13,350 nt of DNA from CAYLHS01 sp964383535 (GTDB lineage Bacteria; Actinomycetota; Acidimicrobiia; Spongiisociales; UBA4744), in the NCBI GenBank assembly GCA_964383535.1, contig CAYLHS010000057.1, forward strand, positions 1 through 13,350, read 5' to 3'. Positions 13,025 to 13,350 of the stretch are shown here, one piece after another; position 1 is the stretch's first letter; each line of letters opens with the position of its first letter. Position numbers and translations under genes: made by a program. The notes below the pieces were generated by a model, which had not been told where the DNA came from, ran no database searches, and saw only the letters and a program-made list of their open reading frames with translations.

Positions 13025-13350
13025 ATGCGCATGACGACGAGGAACGTCAGCCTCACGACGGCGCTGCGCTACAAAGGGCAGGGCCCAATGCTGACGTTCT
13101 TGCTGCATCGCATCGGCGGCCTGGGAATGGCAGTGTTCATCAGTGTCCACATCCTGTCGTCGTTCATGGGCGGGACAGTGGGGATCTACCTGAACGGCCT
13201 GTACGAGAGCTGGGGCTTCCAGATCGTCATCTTCTTCTTCGTGATGTTCCACGTCATCAATGGCCTGCGCATCGCGATCTTTGATATGTGGCCTTCGCTG
13301 CTGGTGCACGAGAGGGAGGCCATCTGGCTGGAGTGGCCCGTGTTCCTGGC
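13025..13350 (+). CDS. sdhC: Succinate dehydrogenase cytochrome b subunit, N-terminal part (runs off window)
   Basis: 108 codons visible, open to the window end. The ATG at 13025 is chosen for GAGGAGG 5 bases upstream; a second ATG at 13031 is possible. The pattern is that of SdhC: FLLHRIGGLGMAVFISVHIL (first helix with the conserved HR) and a second helix ending VMFHVINGLRIAIFDMWP, where H76 is the likely axial heme ligand. It anchors succinate dehydrogenase in the membrane and, with SdhD, passes electrons to menaquinone. sdhDAB presumably follow. Divergent from the qcr operon, so two quinone-linked complexes share one regulatory region. Subunit fusion (SdhC/D) cannot be judged, as the 3' end is missing. 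Confidence 0.9.
   Translation, partial: MRMTTRNVSLTTALRYKGQGPMLTFLLHRIGGLGMAVFISVHILSSFMGGTVGIYLNGLYESWGFQIVIFFFVMFHVINGLRIAIFDMWPSLLVHEREAIWLEWPVFL

Noticed and set aside
12995..13309. Minus-strand 104-codon frame opposite sdhC
   Set aside because: Its His/Gln/Asp-rich sequence is the antisense of the clear SdhC helices; no SD or domain.

Overview
High-GC bacterial chromosome segment. The GTG and TTG starts, the Shine-Dalgarno spacing, an LDH-type malate dehydrogenase, a stand-alone SCP2 protein, a lipoprotein M23 peptidase and the TadE/TadG gene style suggest an actinobacterium, perhaps an uncultured Acidimicrobiia-like lineage. The class-level guess is weak, and Chloroflexota cannot be excluded from sequence alone.

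Layout. 1-489 (+) is the 3' half of malate dehydrogenase, ending at a strong GC hairpin. 541-918 (-) is a small SCP2 sterol/lipid-carrier protein, divergent from 1020-2174 (+), a lipoprotein that joins an M23 peptidase domain to a pentapeptide-repeat domain. A 22-bp interrupted palindrome lies between those two genes. 2191-3054 (-) is a DapA-superfamily aldolase that looks most like 4-hydroxy-2-oxoglutarate aldolase.

3072-9871 (-) is the accessory centre of the window: seven genes forming three successive TadE-TadG modules. In transcription order these are TadE-TadE-TadG, TadE-TadG and TadE-TadG. Within a module the genes overlap by 4 to 7 bases. Modules are separated by gaps of about 170-190 bases that carry promoter-like sequences and dyads. 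All four TadE proteins have a prepilin-peptidase site (G followed by E at +5). The three TadG proteins have one N-terminal membrane helix and large, divergent outer-face domains, two of which carry calcium-loop (DxDxDG) repeats. No Tad ATPase, platform protein, prepilin peptidase or Flp pilin is in the window, so these are either extra minor-pilin sets or part of a locus whose motor lies elsewhere.

10178-12792 (-) is a compact menaquinol:cytochrome c reductase operon: Rieske protein (Tat signal), a short cytochrome b6-like subunit, and a subunit IV protein fused to two c-type heme domains. It is divergent from 13025-13350 (+), the 5' part of sdhC. With malate dehydrogenase at the other edge, the flanks are core respiratory and TCA genes, and the Tad modules sit between housekeeping loci.
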